From: Caldilineaceae bacterium
Lineage (GTDB): Bacteria > Chloroflexota > Anaerolineae > Caldilineales > Caldilineaceae
Reading direction: 5' to 3'
Assembly (NCBI GenBank): GCA_020634815.1
Contig: JACKBA010000011.1
Span: 1 to 64,000 of the forward strand
Length of the DNA stretch: 64,000 nucleotides
Positions 61,103 to 64,000 of the stretch are shown piece by piece (positions within the stretch are counted from its first letter, which is position 1; the number at the start of each line of letters is the position of its first letter). Under the pieces are notes generated by a model. That model saw only the letters and a list, made by a program, of their open reading frames with translations, made no database searches and was not told the origin of the DNA. The position numbers were made by a program, and so were the translations under genes.

Positions 61103-61814
61103 GTTCGCCGTGCGCTGCGAGTGGGGCGCGCAGGGCGTGGCGCAGCTTGCACCCATCAGCGATGCCGTCATCATCGTCGACGTGCTCTCCTTCACCACCT
61201 GTGTCGACATCGCCGTGGGGCGCGGCGCAACCGTCTACCCGTATGGCTTTCACAACGATTCGGCGCGTACCCATGCCGTTGCCGTGGGTGCACTGCTGGC
61301 CGATCACCGGCGCTCGGCGGCCGGCTACACGCTCTCGCCCGCCTCGCTGCTGTCGATCCCGGCCGGCACACGCATCGTTCTGCCCTCGCCCAACGGCTCG
61401 ACCCTTTCTGTGAGCACCGGCGCCACGCCGACACTGGCCGGCTGTCTGCGCAACGCACAGGCTGTGGCCGCCGCTGCCCTGGCCTTCGGCGAACGTGTTG
61501 CCGTCATCCCGGCCGGCGAGCGCTGGCGTGACGGTTCGCTGCGCCCGGCGTGGGAGGATTGGATCGGCGCCGGCGCGATCATCGTGCACCTGCCGGGCCG
61601 GCGCTCGCCGGAGTCGGCTGCGGCGCTGGCGGCGTTTGCCGCGGCCAGGGATGAAGTACATAGTGCGCTGTGCGCCTGTGCGTCGGGCAAGGAACTCATC
61701 ACAGGTGGCTTTGCCGGAGACGTCGAACTGGCCGCGGCGCTCAATGCCAGCCCGGTCGCACCGTTGCTCACTCGGGGCGCCTATCACGCCGGTAAATCGA
61801 CGAACGATGCGTAG
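61083..61814 (+). CDS. 2-phosphosulfolactate phosphatase-like protein (ComB family)
   Basis: This 243-residue protein has IVDVLSFTTCVDIAVGRGA and LPSPNGSTLSVSTG, both characteristic of ComB. In methanogens ComB hydrolyses 2-phosphosulfolactate in coenzyme M synthesis; bacterial homologues occur in sulfonate and unknown pathways. The start overlaps the GNAT gene by 20 bp. Catalytic Asp/Asn positions look conserved. Confidence 0.85.
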   Translation: MIYDQAEFAVRCEWGAQGVAQLAPISDAVIIVDVLSFTTCVDIAVGRGATVYPYGFHNDSARTHAVAVGALLADHRRSAAGYTLSPASLLSIPAGTRIVLPSPNGSTLSVSTGATPTLAGCLRNAQAVAAAALAFGERVAVIPAGERWRDGSLRPAWEDWIGAGAIIVHLPGRRSPESAAALAAFAAARDEVHSALCACASGKELITGGFAGDVELAAALNASPVAPLLTRGAYHAGKSTNDA

Positions 61815-61816
61815 TG

Positions 61817-61876
61817 ACGACTTCAGTCGTTCAGGCCGGCGTAGGGGGCAACTAAACGACTAAAGTCGTTGCTACC
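61817..61876. repeat. ACGACTnnAGTCGT inverted repeat
   Basis: TGACGACTTCAGTCGTTCAG and AACGACTAAAGTCGTTGCTA are two self-complementary words of one motif, also pairing with each other. They are in the gap between the ComB-like and lipoprotein genes. Confidence 0.75.
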
Positions 61877-61881
61877 GATTG

Positions 61882-62274
61882 TCAACCGGCGGGCGTGGGC
61901 ACAGGCATCTGCAGCGGGATGTCGGCACAGCCGCCGCCTTCGATGAGCGCAAACTCCGGCGGACCCACAATCCAGCCCTCCGCGCCAAAGCTGCTAAGCG
62001 AGGGCGGCAGTTTTACCTTCAGCCATTCCCATGTCATATTGCGGCCCGTGACGGGCAGGCGCATGCCATGCCAGAGCAGTCCCACGATGGGCGCGTCGCG
62101 CGCCATTTCCAGGCGCACGGGGTTGGCGGCCGTCACGATGCGGGCGTAGAGGCCGGTTGTCGAGCCATCGCTTGCCCCTTCCGGCGCGGTGGGCGTCACG
62201 CACGCCACGACGAGCAACGCTGCGCTGAGCAAGACGGCGATGAGCATAGCGGGCGGAAGGCGCATATCTTTCAT
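61882..62274 (-). CDS. Putative lipoprotein with SH3-like domain
   Basis: This 130-residue protein has a signal peptide with lipobox LLVVAC (Cys at about residue 25). A compact beta-rich domain follows (APIVGLLWHGMRLPVTGRN, GAEGWIVGP), an SH3-like extracellular fold. It is probably anchored to the outer face of the membrane. Two ATGs (62274, 62265) are possible. It is convergent with the ComB-like gene. Confidence 0.7.
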   Translation of the reverse strand: MKDMRLPPAMLIAVLLSAALLVVACVTPTAPEGASDGSTTGLYARIVTAANPVRLEMARDAPIVGLLWHGMRLPVTGRNMTWEWLKVKLPPSLSSFGAEGWIVGPPEFALIEGGGCADIPLQMPVPTPAG

Positions 62275-62536
62275 GGTTGACCTCGCAACTGCGTCATGGA
62301 TGGAAAACTGTCACCCCTATTATGGCAGATCTGGCAGCGTCACGGCGCACGTATTCGGCTGAGCCACCGCCTTTCCGCTGGGAAAGTTGCCTCGACCCGC
62401 ACGCGACCTGCCAAACTGCCGAGCGATTTCAAGCAAATGTCGCTACATCATGCTCTTATCGATCGCTACAATGAAGGGTAACAATCATGAGTGCCATCAA
62501 GCGCATGGCGATCTGGAAATTGAAGGGGGCTGACGG
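62275..62536. other. Divergent intergenic region
   Basis: Apart from the upstream sequences of the lipoprotein (62274) and the short secreted peptide (62537), I see no gene or repeat in these 262 bases. Confidence 0.35.
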
Positions 62537-62725
62537 ATGAGCAATTCACAGCGCAAATCTTGGCTCAGGCAACTGTGCGGAGTTTTGTTCCTGGGCGCCG
62601 CATTGACTATGACACTCGCGCAGGGCGCGCACGCATTGCAACTGGTTACGCCGGCCGGGCTACCGCCCGTCGAAGAGCCGTACTGGGCCTACCACATCTA
62701 CATGCCGGCCATCGGCACTCCCTGA
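62537..62725 (+). CDS. Short secreted peptide ending in a YHIYMP motif
   Basis: This 62-residue frame has a signal peptide (LCGVLFLGAALTMTLAQGAHA) and a mature part QLVTPAGLPPVEEPYWAY then HIYMPAIGTP. The hydrophobic aromatic HIYMP ending is reminiscent of C-termini of secreted Chloroflexota proteins. A GGGGG-containing ribosome-like site precedes the ATG. It is short, so a truncated larger gene is possible. Confidence 0.45.
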   Translation: MSNSQRKSWLRQLCGVLFLGAALTMTLAQGAHALQLVTPAGLPPVEEPYWAYHIYMPAIGTP

Positions 62726-62842
62726 CGCTGGCTGCTCTGCGCGCCGTTTGCCATGCAGGAAACGGGCGCATTCTCCGCGATGGCGGTACAATGGCAGTGC
62801 TTTCCGACCTGACCGCCCCGCAACGATTGGACACAACCTGCC

Positions 62843-63628
62843 ATGATGCGCCGCTTCTTCACCCTGTTGCTGATCCCGCTGTTGAGTGCCTGTGCTGCTG
62901 GCGTCCCGGCTGCCGCGCCCACGCCAACGCCCATGGTTTTCCAGCCCACGCTCGGCCGCGGCCTTTCCTTCCTGGCGCGCCAGGTTGACGCTGCGCCCGG
63001 CCTGCTGCATGCCTCGCCAACCCAGCCCGATGTCCACTGGCTGGCGCCTGACAATCTGCTGGTCGAGTGGGTGCTGCAAGAGGCCAACGCCGAACGGCTC
63101 TCGGTGACCATCGACACGACGCTGCATGAGTACGGCGTCACGGGCAACGGCCTGCTGGAAGTCCTGCACGGCGCCTCTATCGACTGGCCGCCCGGGTCAC
63201 CTGTACAGGTCGAGGTTGCGCCCACCGCCTGGCTGGAATCTTACACCGGCGATGAGGTGCTTTCTGACTGGGAGAGCGATGCACGGTTGAGTCTCCTGGG
63301 CGCCGTCAATGCTTCCAACCAGGGCGACGCTGCCCAGGCCGCGGCGCGCTATGCCGCGGCGCTAGCGCTTTTTGACGGCACGGGCTTTGCCGGCAGCACT
63401 GCCACTGAACAGTATGCGACCGCTGACCTCGCCGTGGCCTTGCTGGCAGGCGAGCGCCTCGACGAGCCTGTGAACGACGCCATCGTCCGTCGTCTGCTTG
63501 CGCTGCAAACCGACGACGGCGGCTTTGCCGCGCACTACACCGCCGCCGGCCCCGCCGACGGCGCCGACACGGTGACGACGGCGTACGCGTTGCTGGCGCT
63601 CTACGCCTTGCGCCAGCCGATACAGTAG
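62843..63628 (+). CDS. Lipoprotein with helical repeat domain
   Basis: This 261-residue protein has a lipobox LLSAC at about residue 17 and a Pro/Ala linker. A helical domain with LLALQTDDGGFAAHYT near the C-terminus resembles terpene-cyclase/prenyltransferase alpha-alpha repeats (QxxDGGF). It is exported and lipid-anchored; no catalytic residues are visible. The family is not certain. Confidence 0.7.
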   Translation: MMRRFFTLLLIPLLSACAAGVPAAAPTPTPMVFQPTLGRGLSFLARQVDAAPGLLHASPTQPDVHWLAPDNLLVEWVLQEANAERLSVTIDTTLHEYGVTGNGLLEVLHGASIDWPPGSPVQVEVAPTAWLESYTGDEVLSDWESDARLSLLGAVNASNQGDAAQAAARYAAALALFDGTGFAGSTATEQYATADLAVALLAGERLDEPVNDAIVRRLLALQTDDGGFAAHYTAAGPADGADTVTTAYALLALYALRQPIQ

Positions 63629-63717
63629 CTCGCCGGACCTCTGGCCGTGCAGCCACTTTTGGCGCTCCGGTCATGTGATACAATTGCTGGGCGCATCGGT
63701 ACGCGATAGGGGGCGAA

Positions 63718-64000
63718 ATGGTTCAGATCATCCGCGAACAGTCAATCGAATGGCCGCCGAGCGGGGAGTTACACATCGAGGCGCCGGCACTTTCTGTGAA
63801 TATCGGCGTGCAGCCTGAAGTGGCTCGCCGGCGAGCAAATGGCTATCTGGGGAATCACGTTGCTATGACGATGCTCGCTCACAATCCACGCCTTGTCCTG
63901 GCCGAGACTCCGCATTGGCGTTTCGACATCGATCTCCACCTGGCAGGACTTGGGTTCGTCGCCACGCTGGGCACTATCGATGTTGATGCCGTTGCCGGCC
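63718..64000 (+). CDS. Partial gene running off the right edge
   Basis: From an ATG with AGGGGGCGAA upstream, an open frame MVQIIREQSIEWPPSGELHI continues for 94 residues to the window end. It contains HIEAPALSVNIGVQPEVARR and LVLAETPHWRFDIDLHLAG. An extended -10-like TGATACAAT lies near 63676. The family is not recognised from this fragment. Confidence 0.55.
   Translation, partial: MVQIIREQSIEWPPSGELHIEAPALSVNIGVQPEVARRRANGYLGNHVAMTMLAHNPRLVLAETPHWRFDIDLHLAGLGFVATLGTIDVDAVAG

Overview
The window is a GC-rich (about 65%), gene-dense bacterial chromosome segment with no rRNA, tRNA, CRISPR array or phage module. The gene set points to Chloroflexota, most likely an Anaerolineae/Caldilineae-type lineage (inference, not proven). 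It includes XRE-cupin regulators, LLM F420-type oxidoreductases, GT-C glycosyltransferases, LysM/lamin-tail lipoprotein-like proteins, CoxLMS-type molybdenum hydroxylases and a 7TM-PAS-GAF histidine kinase. Intergenic space is very rich in hairpin-forming oligonucleotide repeats. Several promoters put a TGnTATAAT-type -10 box 6-7 bases before the ATG, which predicts leaderless mRNAs.

Region 0.1-8.3 kb: a minus-strand catabolic-looking operon. It encodes 2-oxoacid (acetoin/branched-chain type) dehydrogenase E1-alpha, E1-beta, a free lipoyl-domain protein and a lipoyl-less E2, then three short-chain dehydrogenases, a methenyl-tetrahydromethanopterin cyclohydrolase (mch) and a small TIGR03792-like protein. 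It is divergent from an XRE-cupin regulator, and the shared control region holds four copies of a 15-bp operator-like repeat. 8.4-18.3 kb: amidohydrolase, LysM protein, asnS, P-loop protein, WecA/MraY-like transferase, a TetR/SDR pair with a palindromic operator, and an ABC-F ATPase. 18.4-27.6 kb: PIG-L deacetylase, mutL, a three-subunit molybdenum hydroxylase operon with a MoaD-like protein, and a low-GC decaying pseudogene.

27.6-34.4 kb: membrane protein, GT-C glycosyltransferase, methyltransferase, a twice-frameshifted dolichol-phosphate-mannose-synthase-like glycosyltransferase, a DegT/DnrJ aminotransferase (a cell-surface polysaccharide set) and a nitroreductase. 34.5-39.7 kb: a compact seven-gene minus-strand operon of poorly characterised proteins (DUF3052, actin/MutL-like ATPase, zinc-ribbon membrane protein, polytopic membrane proteins). 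39.8-46.5 kb: YitT protein, GT39-like glycosyltransferase, GH2 beta-mannosidase, and an intact 1.3-kb insertion sequence whose transposase start codon lies inside a hairpin. 46.5-51.7 kb: a secreted two-repeat protein with a sorting-signal-like C-terminus, argJ and argG (with a leader-peptide/terminator arrangement upstream) and a small orphan gene. 51.8-64 kb: S51 peptidase, LLM oxidoreductase, two-subunit TPP decarboxylase resembling sulfopyruvate decarboxylase, cyclase, response-regulator/kinase and 7TM hybrid-domain kinase pair, GNAT, a ComB-like phosphatase, and lipoproteins. A partial gene runs off the right edge.

The most striking structure is that several unrelated repeat families each begin exactly at, and often supply, a gene's stop codon (commonly through an AAATAGA word) and then fold into an intercistronic hairpin. 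Nearly every gap of the dehydrogenase operon carries one, from several different families. The operon pairing of mch with dehydrogenase genes, and the ComDE/ComB-like genes about 55 kb away, add a methanogen-flavoured cofactor theme worth testing.
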